A DNA stretch of 56,161 nucleotides from Planococcus donghaensis MPA1U2 (GTDB lineage: Bacteria > Bacillota > Bacilli > Bacillales_A > Planococcaceae). Location: the NCBI RefSeq assembly GCF_000189395.1, contig NZ_AEPB01000025.1:1-56161 (forward strand), given 5' to 3'. The position numbers and the translations under genes are program-made. Within the stretch, counting starts at the first letter, position 1. Each line of letters opens with the position of its first letter. The notes beneath the pieces were generated by a model. That model saw only the letters and a list, made by a program, of their open reading frames with translations. It did no database searches and was not told where the DNA came from. Positions 1 to 9,117 of the stretch are shown here, piece by piece.

Positions 1-55
1 GAAAACTGATTGAACTTTTTTTATATTATTGTAACAACAAACGCATAATATTCAC

Positions 56-769
56 TTATTTTTCATTAGGAGCGCGAGTATAGTACTGAGCATAATTAAA
101 ATCCTTTTCCACTTGAACGTTGTTGAGGACGGTTCCAAGCAGTCGCGTTTTTGTTGAGGCAGTAATGGCATCTTTTGCTTTTAACGCATGTGCCCTTTCT
201 GTTTTTCCCGAATTCAACACTAAAATAGTGCCTTCGCATTTATTGGCTAAAATAACACTGTCTGTAACCGAAAGCACTGGCGGACTGTCAAAGATTATCA
301 TATCGTACGTATCCAAAGCACTTTCAAACAGGAGGTCCATATTAGATGAACCTAGTAACTCTGCTGGATTCGGTGGAATAGGACCTGAAGGCAGTAAGTC
401 TAAATTTTCTATTCCACTCGCTTGAATTGCCATTTTTAATGAAAATCGGCGAACCAGCACATTAGATAATCCCTTTGAATTACTAATTTTAAACGTTTGA
501 TGCATTGTCGGCTTTCTCATATCTGCATCAATCAATAAAACACGTTTGCCTTCTTGCGCAAAAACAATTGCCAAATTCGATGAGGTCGTTGATTTGCCTT
601 CTAAATGAGATGCTGAAGTCACGACTAATGAACGAACTTTTCCACCCGGAACAGTAAAATGAATATTCGTGCGCAAAGTTCGAAATTGTTCAGAAACACG
701 TGATTTCGGATTGGTAAATGCAATCAACTTTCTATTTTTCACTTCCGGTTTGTTCTTTTTCTTTACCAT
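56..769 (-). CDS. Tyrosine-protein kinase, CpsD/CapB/YwqD family
   Basis: Cytoplasmic BY-kinase that autophosphorylates on C-terminal tyrosines and controls polymer assembly with its membrane partner. The 237-residue protein has a Walker A loop with Lys59 in an EGKST context, a Walker A' motif with the LIDAD signature near residues 79-83, and a Walker B segment (IIFDSPP) near residue 160. The C-terminus carries a short tyrosine cluster (Tyr226, Tyr229, Tyr230), the expected phosphorylation site. It has no membrane segment, as in the split Gram-positive arrangement where a separate Wzz-like protein supplies the transmembrane activator. It overlaps that gene by 7 bp, implying translational coupling. 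A GGGAGG site precedes the ATG. The cognate phosphatase, if present, would lie beyond the left edge. Confidence 0.93.
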   Translation of the reverse strand: MVKKKNKPEVKNRKLIAFTNPKSRVSEQFRTLRTNIHFTVPGGKVRSLVVTSASHLEGKSTTSSNLAIVFAQEGKRVLLIDADMRKPTMHQTFKISNSKGLSNVLVRRFSLKMAIQASGIENLDLLPSGPIPPNPAELLGSSNMDLLFESALDTYDMIIFDSPPVLSVTDSVILANKCEGTILVLNSGKTERAHALKAKDAITASTKTRLLGTVLNNVQVEKDFNYAQYYTRAPNEK

Positions 770-1497
770 TCTTGTTCCTCCCTGCGCTTAAAAGCAATCG
801 GTTCGTTAACCGGAATGTCTTCTTCATCATTCATTGGCGAGATTGCTCCGAGAACAGGTAAATTCAAAAGATCTGTTACATCTTCTTCTACTCTAATTGT
901 CGTATCTAAATAGCGTAATATCATAGCAATTGCTGCTCCAATGATAAGTCCGACTATTGCACTTAATAAAATATTAAGTGGAGGATTTGGCGACACAGGT
1001 GTCTGATTTTCCAGGACCACAGCCGGTGATAAAATGGAAACATTATCGATATTCATCAATTCCATAATTTCCGTTTCGAAAACTTCAGCTACTTTATTCG
1101 CAATTCCAACAGCTACAGCAGGATCTGGATCTGTAACAAATATGGTAAGTAGCTGTGAATTTTCTGTAACCTCAACATTTACTTTTTCTACCATTTCTTG
1201 ATACGACATTTCCAAATCCAACTGACTAATTACTTGATCCAATATAATAGGACTTTTTAATATCTCACTATATGTACTAACCAATTGCAAATCAATATCG
1301 ATACTTTGGGAGTCGACGATTACTTCACTTTGCTTTTGACTAATAAGTAATTGAGTGGATGTTTGATAAATTGGGGTGATAAAGTAATACGATATCAAGG
1401 CTGTGATGATCATTATTACAATGGTAATAGCTAGTATTAATCGAATCTTATTTTTTAAGATGCTATAAATTTCACGTAAGCTGATGGTTTCTATCAT
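763..1497 (-). CDS. Wzz/YveK-type chain-length determinant and kinase modulator
   Basis: Membrane adaptor that sets polysaccharide chain length and activates the adjacent tyrosine kinase. The 244-residue protein has transmembrane segments near residues 18-40 and 172-195, bracketing an extracytoplasmic Wzz domain, and a Pro-rich stretch (PVSPNPP) just before TM2, typical of the family. The short cytoplasmic C-terminus after TM2 is the expected activator of the kinase. An AAAGGAGG site lies 9 nt before the ATG. The 7-bp overlap with the kinase gene marks an operon. A 206-bp gap with a hairpin separates it from the upstream sugar transferase. Confidence 0.92.
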   Translation of the reverse strand: MIETISLREIYSILKNKIRLILAITIVIMIITALISYYFITPIYQTSTQLLISQKQSEVIVDSQSIDIDLQLVSTYSEILKSPIILDQVISQLDLEMSYQEMVEKVNVEVTENSQLLTIFVTDPDPAVAVGIANKVAEVFETEIMELMNIDNVSILSPAVVLENQTPVSPNPPLNILLSAIVGLIIGAAIAMILRYLDTTIRVEEDVTDLLNLPVLGAISPMNDEEDIPVNEPIAFKRREEQEW

Positions 1498-1591
1498 TTC
1501 GCCAAACCTCCTTTCAATTAAAATTTCTCAAAAGCGAATAGCCTCCGCTCCTAAAGTGAGCCCCCTATATTTGCTTTTAAAACTAGTTATA

Positions 1592-1618
1592 GGACATCAA
1601 GGTCATTCCCTGATGTCC
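1592..1618 (-). other. RNA hairpin in the leader of the wzz-kinase pair
   Basis: An 8-bp inverted repeat (GGACATCA / TGATGTCC) with an 11-nt interior lies in the gap between the sugar transferase and the Wzz-like gene. On the minus strand no U-tract follows directly, so it is a weak candidate for an intrinsic terminator. It may be an attenuator or RNA-stability element that sets expression of the regulatory pair relative to upstream genes. Confidence 0.4.
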
Positions 1619-1703
1619 CCCAGTTCGAATGTATGAGCATTATGTGCAACTTCAACTTGTAGATTGCTTACCTTCATTCTGAAAATCTACTCATTGGTCA
1701 CCA

Positions 1704-2420
1704 TTAATACGCATCTTTAGATCCGAACAACACTAGAATCGTTTTACAGATTAACTTAATATCTAATGCCGTCGAGCGCTTGCGGATATATTCTAAATCC
1801 ATTTCGACCCACTCTTTGAAGCTTATATTGCTTCTACCATTAACTTGCCAAAAACAAGTTAATCCAGGAGTTACACTAATACGTTGTTTCTCATAATTTG
1901 TGTACTGTGCGACTTCGTCCGGTAAAGCTGGTCGTGGACCTACGATTGTCATATCTCCACTTAGCACATTAACCAACTGAGGAAGTTCATCGATACTTGT
2001 TTTTCTAATAAATTTCCCGATTTTAGTAATTCTCGGATCGGATTTGATTTTGAATACAGGTCCCGATGCCTCATTTTGTTGTTGCAAAGCAGCTTTTAAA
2101 TCTTCCGCGTTACTGACCATCGATCTGAATTTGTACATATCAAAAGTTCTGCCATGCTTGCCCACTCTTTTTTGTTTAAAGAATACGGGTCCTTTAGGAT
2201 CTTCCATTTTAATTAACAGACTGATAATCAGAAATACGGGAATCAACATAATCAGCCCTACTAATGAACCGATAATATCTAGAAAGCGTTTTGTATACAA
2301 ATAGCCATTGCTGGTATTTGTTTTTACGCTTTCAAATACCAATTCGCTGTATCTTGTTTTTATATTCATCTTTTCTTTTTCAGGAGCGGATACTGACATT
2401 TGAATCACCACTTTCATCAT
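1704..2420 (-). CDS. Initiating sugar-phosphate transferase (bacterial sugar transferase family)
   Basis: Monotopic or single-span membrane enzyme that transfers a sugar phosphate from a UDP-sugar to undecaprenyl phosphate, the first step of repeat-unit assembly. At 238 residues it corresponds to the catalytic C-terminal domain of WcaJ/WbaP-type enzymes, with one hydrophobic segment near residues 47-71. Family motifs visible include KFRSM near residue 97 and DELPQLVNVLSGDM followed by VGPRP near residues 142-162. Several in-frame ATGs exist (residues 1, 2, 8, 18), and only a weak AGGA site precedes the first, so the start is not certain. Which sugar is transferred cannot be read from the sequence. 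Confidence 0.92.
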   Translation of the reverse strand: MMKVVIQMSVSAPEKEKMNIKTRYSELVFESVKTNTSNGYLYTKRFLDIIGSLVGLIMLIPVFLIISLLIKMEDPKGPVFFKQKRVGKHGRTFDMYKFRSMVSNAEDLKAALQQQNEASGPVFKIKSDPRITKIGKFIRKTSIDELPQLVNVLSGDMTIVGPRPALPDEVAQYTNYEKQRISVTPGLTCFWQVNGRSNISFKEWVEMDLEYIRKRSTALDIKLICKTILVLFGSKDAY

Positions 2421-2436
2421 AAATTCCTGTTACGTA

Positions 2437-3762
2437 TCAGATGGGAGTTACTTCAATCTGCTTGGCTGCAACCGGTCTACCGATCGAACGATACTCTATC
2501 CCGTGCGTTTCCATATCTTTTACCAAGAAGCAATTTCGCCCATCAATAACAAGCGGGGTTTTCATTTTATTAAATACGGATAATTCTACATTTTTAATCT
2601 CATCCCAATCCGTTAAGATCAGAGCTGCATCGCTATTTTCGATTGCTTCTGCTATGGAGTCAGCGTATCGAACACTTGAGTTAAGAACATTTTTTGCATT
2701 ATCCATTGCAATTGGATCATAAGCCACTACCTCTGCTCCTTGCTTAATCAATTCGTCAGTCACTAAAATAGAAGCGGATTCGCGTAAGTCATCTGTATTC
2801 GGCTTAAATGCTAGTCCTAGAACAGCAATTTTCTTACCAGTAAGATTGGGAAGACAGTCATTCAACTTTCGTATGATAAGGCCTTGCTGCTTTTTGTTGA
2901 CGTTAACTACACCTTTTAACAATTCAAACTCATATGCCACGTTACCCGCGATTTGGATAAGAGCTTTCGTGTCTTTCGGAAAACACGATCCTCCATAGCC
3001 AATTCCAGCTTTTAAAAATTGACTGCCAATTCGTTGATCTAGCCCCATACCCGTTGAAACATTTTCGATATTTGCACCTAACAATTCGCAAATATTGGAT
3101 ATTTCATTAATGAAGCTAATTTTAGTAGCTAAAAATGCATTGGATGCGTACTTAATCATTTCGGCGCTTTTAATATCTGTTTTGAAAATTGGGACATTAA
3201 ATGGTTGATTGATCTTTTCGATGACGTTAAATGCATGTTCACTATCAGCTCCGATCACAATACGGTCTCCATGAAATGAATCATGAATAGCCGAACCTTC
3301 TTTTAGAAACTCTGGATTTGAAACAACTTCAACTTTTAAATCGCTTGTTAATTGAGATTGAATAATGCCTTTTATCATGTCGTTTGTTCCAACTGGAACC
3401 GTGCTTTTCGTTACGACAATGACATCCTTCTCTATGCAGTCGACAATATTTTCTGCTGCTTGAACAACAAAAGATAGTTCAGCAGAGCCGTCTGCATTTT
3501 CTGGAGTTCCTACCGCAATGTAAATGACATCTGCTTGCTGAAGTCCTTTACGATGATCACTTGTAAAACTTAAACGCTGTGCTGCTATGTTTTTTGTCAT
3601 TAATTCACTTAAACCCGGTTCATAAATAGGCGATATCCCTTTTTGCATTTTTGCTACTTTTTCTTTATTAACATCGATACAAACAACGTCATGACCAATT
3701 TCAGACAAACTCACACCAGTGACCAACCCAACATATCCAGTTCCGATTACAGCTATTTTCAT
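2437..3762 (-). CDS. ugd: UDP-glucose 6-dehydrogenase
   Basis: Cytosolic NAD-dependent enzyme oxidising UDP-glucose to UDP-glucuronate. The 441-residue protein opens with the Rossmann motif GTGYVGLVTG and carries the catalytic cysteine in GYGGSCFPKD (Cys260). The family's STVPVGT motif is at residues 120-126, and a C-terminal UDP-binding domain contains the GLAFKPNTDD motif. It lies 14 bp downstream of galU, so the two probably form a UDP-glucose to UDP-glucuronate unit. This implies an acidic polymer. Confidence 0.95.
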   Translation of the reverse strand: MKIAVIGTGYVGLVTGVSLSEIGHDVVCIDVNKEKVAKMQKGISPIYEPGLSELMTKNIAAQRLSFTSDHRKGLQQADVIYIAVGTPENADGSAELSFVVQAAENIVDCIEKDVIVVTKSTVPVGTNDMIKGIIQSQLTSDLKVEVVSNPEFLKEGSAIHDSFHGDRIVIGADSEHAFNVIEKINQPFNVPIFKTDIKSAEMIKYASNAFLATKISFINEISNICELLGANIENVSTGMGLDQRIGSQFLKAGIGYGGSCFPKDTKALIQIAGNVAYEFELLKGVVNVNKKQQGLIIRKLNDCLPNLTGKKIAVLGLAFKPNTDDLRESASILVTDELIKQGAEVVAYDPIAMDNAKNVLNSSVRYADSIAEAIENSDAALILTDWDEIKNVELSVFNKMKTPLVIDGRNCFLVKDMETHGIEYRSIGRPVAAKQIEVTPI

Positions 3763-3776
3763 ACCGATACCCCCGA

Positions 3777-4664
3777 CTAAAATAGTGGTGTAGCTGATTT
3801 TTCAGCCATCAATTCGTTAATGATGTTTTCTACATCTCGGCCGAACTCGGGGCTATCTAAAGCGAACTCAATAGTTGTCCGCAAGAACCCAAGCATCTCA
3901 CCTACGTCATAACGTTTGCCTTCAAAATCATAAGCAAAAACATTTTGAACTTCGTTAAGCTTTTGAATGGCATCTGTAAGTTGGATTTCTCCTCCTGCAC
4001 CTGCACTTTGGTTGCCTAAATACTCAAATATTTCCGGTTCTAAAATGTAGCGTCCCATAATTGCCAAATTCGAAGGAGCAGTACCGGGCTTTGGCTTTTC
4101 TACAAAGTTACTAACTTCATAACAACGTCCATCCACTGCGCTTGGTTCGATAATGCCGTAGCGGTGAGTTTCGTGATCTGGAACTTGTTGGACCCCAATA
4201 ATGGATGATTGCATTTTGTCGTATTGATCGATTAATTGCTTTAAGCAAGGTTTTTCAGCTTTAACAATGTCATCTCCTAATAGCACTGCGAAAGGTTCAT
4301 TTCCGATAAACTTACGTGCACTCCAAACCGCATGCCCTAAACCTTTTGGTTCTTTTTGACGAATATAATGAATCTCAACATTAGAGGTGTGCTGAACTTT
4401 TTCAAGAAGTTCAAATTTGCCTTTTTTAAACAAATTATCTTCTAACTCGAAATTCTTATCAAAATGATCTTCAATAGCACGTTTGCCTTTGCCGGTGACA
4501 ATAATAATATCTTCAATACCAGAAGCGATTGCTTCTTCCACAATGTATTGTATTGTCGGTTTATCTACGATTGGCAACATTTCTTTGGGCATCGCTTTTG
4601 TGACTGGAAGAAATCGAGTACCTAGACCTGCTGCTGGAATGATTGCCTTTGTAACTTTTTTCAT
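3777..4664 (-). CDS. galU: UTP-glucose-1-phosphate uridylyltransferase (copy 1)
   Basis: Makes UDP-glucose from glucose-1-phosphate and UTP for the adjacent Ugd. The protein carries the nucleotidyltransferase signature [10 protein letters not shown] near its N-terminus, a [11 protein letters not shown] segment and the GLGHAVWSA motif. I place the start at the ATG at 4664 because a GGGTGG stretch lies 8 nt upstream; the GTG at 4676 would add four residues and has poorer spacing. A paralog lies at 33302-34183. The two are nearly identical over the first 65 residues and diverge at the C-terminus. Confidence 0.94.
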   Translation of the reverse strand: MKKVTKAIIPAAGLGTRFLPVTKAMPKEMLPIVDKPTIQYIVEEAIASGIEDIIIVTGKGKRAIEDHFDKNFELEDNLFKKGKFELLEKVQHTSNVEIHYIRQKEPKGLGHAVWSARKFIGNEPFAVLLGDDIVKAEKPCLKQLIDQYDKMQSSIIGVQQVPDHETHRYGIIEPSAVDGRCYEVSNFVEKPKPGTAPSNLAIMGRYILEPEIFEYLGNQSAGAGGEIQLTDAIQKLNEVQNVFAYDFEGKRYDVGEMLGFLRTTIEFALDSPEFGRDVENIINELMAEKSATPLF

Positions 4665-4778
4665 TAGAGTACCCACCCGCCTTTCATTTTGCTAAACGAT
4701 ATTTTTTGATATTGGAATGGGTACCAAACGCGCCATTTTAAAAACATTTTTTACATATAGCCCGTTAAATATTGCCCC

Positions 4779-4787
4779 ATTGTAACA
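4779..4787 (-). promoter_or_regulatory. Possible extended -10 promoter for galU-ugd
   Basis: On the minus strand the sequence reads TGTTACAAT, an extended -10 element about 115 bp upstream of galU. The -35 region 17 bp further upstream (TTCTAT) is weak. It would allow galU-ugd to be expressed independently of the damaged manA upstream. Confidence 0.3.
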
Positions 4788-4931
4788 TCGATAGTCCCTA
4801 AATAGAAGTTTATTTATACTAAATTTTCAAATAAATTTTTATAAATAGTTTTATATACCTACTAACTAACTCTAAAAAACATAAAATGACGAACTTTTCA
4901 TTTTTAAATATTCTGATAATTTAAGTCAGTT

Positions 4932-5884
4932 TTAAGTATGAGAAACAATCATTTCAAGATCTCCGTCAACAAAGTATTCACCGATTGTAGCCGGAACGAT
5001 GAAATTATCACCTTTTTTCACCGTGGACACACTTTCTTTCGTCACGATTTGACCCATTCCATTAATCACACTAACTAACAAAAATCCAGTTGTTAATGGG
5101 ACTTGTGCTCTTCCTTCGAGTTTCCAGTGATAAACTGTGAAGTATTCTCCTTCAATCAATCGTGTAGACTCAAGGTTTTTCAATCGCTCTTTCAAATTGT
5201 CTTGCATTACTTGTTTATGCGGACAAGTCATTACCGCCATCGCTTGTTCTAAGTGCAATTCACGCTTTTTACCTTCTTGATCCACTCGATCATAATCATA
5301 AAGCCGGAATGTAATATCTGAACTTTGTTGTGTTTCTAAAATCACTATTCCTTTTCCAATAGAGTGCAACGTTCCACTTGGAACATAAACAAAATCCCCT
5401 TTTTTCACTTTAAGACTTTGAAGTAACTTACTCCATTCACCGCGGTTAACGAGTTGCTGAAATTCTTCTCTCGATTGGGCTTGGTGACCAATAATGATTT
5501 CAGCATCTTCTTCACAATCCAAAATATACCAACATTCAGTTTTGCCACATGGCTTATGAATAGATTCATCGGCATACTGATCATCCGGATGTACTTGCAC
5601 AGACAATTGGTCGTGTGCATCAAGTATTTTTACTAGGAGCGGAAATTCTCTATCCGTTATGTCAAAACCAAATAACTGAGGATATTTCCACCAAACATCC
5701 GATAATTTTTTCCTTTTAATTCACCATTCATAATAATAGAAGGTCCATTTTCGTGAGCAGATATAACCCATGCTTCACCCGTCGTTTGTGACGGAATATC
5801 ATAATCGAACAACTCTTGCAGCTTACCACCGCCCCAAATTCTTTCTTGGAAAACAGGTTTTAAAAAAACAGGTTCTTTATACAT
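4932..5884 (-). pseudogene. manA: Mannose-6-phosphate isomerase, type I, split by a frameshift
   Basis: Would interconvert fructose-6-phosphate and mannose-6-phosphate, feeding GDP-mannose synthesis by the upstream ManC. The reading frame is broken: the N-terminal part (5884 to about 5712) ends at a stop at 5657-5659, and the rest, including the metal-binding QVHPDDQYA motif and the catalytic cupin, continues in another frame to 4932. The break is at a 6-base A-run (T-run on the plus strand, 5706-5711). One extra A restores GKKLSDVWWKYPQLFGFD and a 317-residue protein of normal family length. The ATG at 5884 is chosen because GGGGGA lies 6 nt upstream. It is either a real inactivating deletion or a homopolymer sequencing error. 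Confidence 0.9.
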
Positions 5885-5946
5885 GAGACTTCCCCCAATC
5901 ATAGAAATAACAAGTCGTTACTCCTGTGCCAACTCTTTCGCTCAAG

Positions 5947-7332
5947 TCATCCGTAGCGAGCAGTCAGTTTCACTTTGCAAATTTCTTCGATTTCTTCCCA
6001 CTCATTTGATGTACGGAAAATATCTTCTTCGATTAATTCACTGCCTGTTTGTACTTCAATAATTTCCATATTTGTAGTCGCTTTTAATGTATGCTTCGCA
6101 CCTAACGGGATATGAATTACATCACCTGTTCGTACATGGCTCAATTGATCATTAAAAACGAAAATCCCTTCACCTTTAACAATGGTCCAGACTTCACTTC
6201 GTTTATAATGCATTTGGTAGCTAAGGTTTTTCCCAGCAGTTATCCCTAGCCGTTTGATGAGTACTTCGTTGCCTTCAGCATATCGCGTATATTCCAGCAC
6301 ACGATACCATCCCCATCTACGCTCTTCATACATCGGTCGACTATTAAAGCCATCGACATACTCTTTTACTTTCGTACTCGCATCTTTGTCTGTCACCAAA
6401 ATCCCATCTGGACTAGCAGCAACCACTACATTGTCCAAACCAAGCAAAGTAATTGGAATATCGAGCTCGTTAACAATGTGAGAGTTTTGTACTCCTTTGC
6501 CAATGACGCCTTTACCCGTCACTTGAACGGCCATTTCATCTGTTAGCGTATTCCAAGTACCCAAATCTTTCCAATAACCGTCATAAGGTAACGATACAAT
6601 GTGATTCGTGCGTTCAACCACTTCATAATCAAAACTGTTTTTAGGAAGTTTATGATAATTTCTTAACAATTGAGAATATTCAACAGGCATTCCTCTGTCT
6701 TTAAGTAAGTCGATTATATAACCTAATTTGAAAGCAAAAACACCGCAATTCCAAAGCGCTTGTTGTTCAATCAACTCTTCCGCTTGTTCTTCTGTCGGCT
6801 TTTCTTTAAAGTAATCGACCGTTAAATAAGAATCTTCGGCTTTATTTTTCGGAATAATATAACCGTATTTTGCTGAAGGATACGTAGGTTTTACTCCCAT
6901 TAATGCCAAGTCTGCTCCAGAAGAAAGTAAAGCTTCTTCCAAATCTTGAACACGATTAAAGAAACGATTTTCCACGTAAGGATCTACCGGCAACATTCCT
7001 ACAACTTCATCTAAACTGCATTTTTGAACTGAATACAGATAAACAGCTGCAAGTGCAATCGCTGGGAATGTGTCTCTTCTTTCTGGCTCAGTAACAACAT
7101 GCACCCCTTGCCCTAGTTGTGTTTTAATCATATCCACTTGAGAGCTACTAGTTGCAATAATAGAATTCTCAGCCATCCCTATTTCTTCGATTTGCTTCCA
7201 AACCCGTTGGACCATCGAAACTTTGTTGCCATCTTCATCACTTAACACTTTAAGAAATTGTTTTGATCGCGCGTCATTTGAAAGTGGCCATAGTCGTTTC
7301 CCTGACCCACCTGACAATAATACTAATCTCAT
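5947..7332 (-). CDS. manC: Mannose-1-phosphate guanylyltransferase, ManC-type with cupin domain
   Basis: Makes GDP-mannose from mannose-1-phosphate and GTP, the precursor for the Gmd/Fcl fucose route encoded upstream. The 461-residue protein starts with the nucleotidyltransferase motif GGSGKRLWPLSNDARSKQFL and has FKEKP mid-protein. It ends with a type II phosphomannose-isomerase-like cupin (MHYKRSEVWTIVKGEG, IPLGAKHT). If that cupin has isomerase activity it could compensate for the broken manA. An AAGGAGGAGG site precedes the ATG, and a good SigA-type promoter is present about 150 bp upstream. No phosphomannomutase gene is seen in the window. Confidence 0.94.
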   Translation of the reverse strand: MRLVLLSGGSGKRLWPLSNDARSKQFLKVLSDEDGNKVSMVQRVWKQIEEIGMAENSIIATSSSQVDMIKTQLGQGVHVVTEPERRDTFPAIALAAVYLYSVQKCSLDEVVGMLPVDPYVENRFFNRVQDLEEALLSSGADLALMGVKPTYPSAKYGYIIPKNKAEDSYLTVDYFKEKPTEEQAEELIEQQALWNCGVFAFKLGYIIDLLKDRGMPVEYSQLLRNYHKLPKNSFDYEVVERTNHIVSLPYDGYWKDLGTWNTLTDEMAVQVTGKGVIGKGVQNSHIVNELDIPITLLGLDNVVVAASPDGILVTDKDASTKVKEYVDGFNSRPMYEERRWGWYRVLEYTRYAEGNEVLIKRLGITAGKNLSYQMHYKRSEVWTIVKGEGIFVFNDQLSHVRTGDVIHIPLGAKHTLKATTNMEIIEVQTGSELIEEDIFRTSNEWEEIEEICKVKLTARYG

Positions 7333-7483
7333 ATTACGTCCTCCTCCTTGCTATACGCTTCTACCTGAGTAATAGTTACTAAGACTCATAAAATATTCTC
7401 GTCATGTGACATTTAGATATTTTTTATTTGAAAAATAAACTAAGTAACCAGTTGAACTAGTTAATCTGTAACGTTATGAACTC

Positions 7484-7512
7484 ATTATATATATAAATAC
7501 CTAATATTTCAA
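7484..7512 (-). promoter_or_regulatory. SigA-type promoter for manC-manA
   Basis: On the minus strand, TTGAAA (7512-7507) and TATAAT (7489-7484) are separated by exactly 17 bp. This is a consensus -10 with a 5/6 -35. Transcription would begin near 7477 and leave a leader of about 145 nt before manC. Confidence 0.65.
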
Positions 7513-7704
7513 TCTAATTTTCTAATTTATTAGAAATATCAGATATATTTACCCATTTAGTGTCCCGAGCATTGGTATATCAAGGGTTGTAAATTATTTT
7601 ATTTTTCATTCTTTTTAGAAATTTAATAAATTCTTAGAATAATTTCTATGTTCACAGCTATTATCAGCTTTTATTTTCCATATAGTAGGAGAGAATATAG
7701 ACAC

Positions 7705-7751
7705 AAAAAACCAGATTTACGAAATCAGTTGATTTCGTAAATCTGGTTTTT
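7705..7751 (-). terminator. Intrinsic terminator of the fcl-to-GT4 operon
   Basis: A near-perfect stem of about 20 bp (AACCAGATTTACGAAATCA and its complement) with a 2-4 nt loop is followed on the minus strand by a run of six T. It lies just after the stop at 7759 and separates the glycosyltransferase operon from manC. Confidence 0.92.
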
Positions 7752-7758
7752 GTTTGGT

Positions 7759-9069
7759 TTATTTATTTTTATGAACTGCTCTTTCATATTGCTCAATAGA
7801 TCGAGTTGCGTCTGGCTCTGAATGATCTGATACTGTTTGCAAAACATTCCGGTACTTATTAATAGAAGTTTCTCTTGTTAAGTTTTGTTCGAGGTAAGAT
7901 CTTCCTTTCAAGCCCATCGCTTTTAGCTCGTCTTTATCCAGACTCTTTAAGTATTGGATCGCATGAACAACTCCTTGGTAATTTTGAGGTTCAATAACGA
8001 CACCTGCTCGACTTTCAAAAATCAAGCGTTGCACTTCGCTTCCTTGTTCCAAAACTCCAAGCACCGGCTTTCCAGCAGCCATTACACCATAAATTTTACT
8101 TGGTACGGAAACCCCTTTTATCCCTTTTTGATTTACGACCAAATGGACATCTGCTGCATTTAAGGAGTACTTAAGAAATTCTTTCGGTTGGTACGGTAGA
8201 AACTTAACGTTTTCCAACTTATTTTCTGTCGCATACGTCTGTATCCGCTGTTTAACAGCACCTTCTCCGATAAATAAAAAGACGATTTCGGGCTGATCCA
8301 CAAATTCTTTAGCCACTTGAATTAAGTTTTCTAAATCATAATACAATCCGAGATTTCCAGAATACATAACGATAAATTTGTCTTGTAGCCCATTTAATTC
8401 TAAAAACTCACGAATTTCAGGTTCGGTTTTCTCAAGCGGTACAATCGCGTCTTCATCTGTCCAATTGCTGATGACCGTATGATTTGGTACTTTTCCTCCC
8501 TTAAAACGCGCTCGTAACGTTTCAGCCATGTCTTCACCGACAACCAATACTTGATCTGCATAACTACAGTTTAATTTGTCAATCGCTTTAGCAATTTTAA
8601 AGACGGTTTGGTTATTGGTATAGGCTACCGCTTGCGCCTGTTCCGGGTTAAAGTCATGAATGCTGTAAACATGTCGTGAGCGTTTCAACAGCTTGCCGAT
8701 GGTTCCGATCAATCCGCCCAGTACAGGGGGCTGAGAAATCGTAAAAATAACATCTGTCCCTTTTTCTTTGAGCAAAGCGATGTTTGCCAACAAGAAATAA
8801 GAAGAGATGTATTTGATCCGACTGATTTTCGAATTTTTGTTTACTTCGGGCAGCTTGATCCGAACCACTTTAATATTCTCTACGTATGCTTCTTCAAACA
8901 GCTTGTGACTGCCATGATTTTCTCCTGCATATCCGGGTTGTGCTGCAATAACTGTGATTGTGAAATTTTGTTGGAGATGTTTTGTTAGCTCGGTCATTAA
9001 TTGGCTTGTAGCTGCAAGATCCGGATAGAAGTAATTAATAACAAAGGTGATTTTTCTTTTGCGTATCAT
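7759..9069 (-). CDS. Glycosyltransferase family 4 (WbuB-like)
   Basis: Cytosolic or membrane-associated retaining glycosyltransferase that adds one sugar to the lipid-linked repeat unit. The protein has the two-Rossmann GT-B layout: an N-terminal acceptor half beginning FVINYFYPDLAATSQL and a C-terminal nucleotide-sugar half with VMYSGNLGLYYDLENL and the VPSKIYGVMAAGKPVL region, where family members hold the donor-binding glutamate/serine residues. The ATG at 9069 has AAAGGAAGGG upstream; the longer frame to 9102 lacks such a site. Last gene of its operon, followed by a strong terminator. Donor specificity cannot be assigned; GDP-fucose is available from the same operon. Confidence 0.9.
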   Translation of the reverse strand: MIRKRKITFVINYFYPDLAATSQLMTELTKHLQQNFTITVIAAQPGYAGENHGSHKLFEEAYVENIKVVRIKLPEVNKNSKISRIKYISSYFLLANIALLKEKGTDVIFTISQPPVLGGLIGTIGKLLKRSRHVYSIHDFNPEQAQAVAYTNNQTVFKIAKAIDKLNCSYADQVLVVGEDMAETLRARFKGGKVPNHTVISNWTDEDAIVPLEKTEPEIREFLELNGLQDKFIVMYSGNLGLYYDLENLIQVAKEFVDQPEIVFLFIGEGAVKQRIQTYATENKLENVKFLPYQPKEFLKYSLNAADVHLVVNQKGIKGVSVPSKIYGVMAAGKPVLGVLEQGSEVQRLIFESRAGVVIEPQNYQGVVHAIQYLKSLDKDELKAMGLKGRSYLEQNLTRETSINKYRNVLQTVSDHSEPDATRSIEQYERAVHKNK

Positions 9070-9117
9070 ATGACCCTTCCTTTCCCTAAATGCATGCAAC
9101 AAATTTGTTGCCTTTAT

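Larger units (their letters stand above)
7333..7758. other. Intergenic region: promoter and terminator
   Basis: This AT-rich 426-bp gap holds the terminator of the upstream glycosyltransferase operon at its right end and a promoter for manC in its middle. I see no coding potential or repeats in the rest. Confidence 0.7.
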
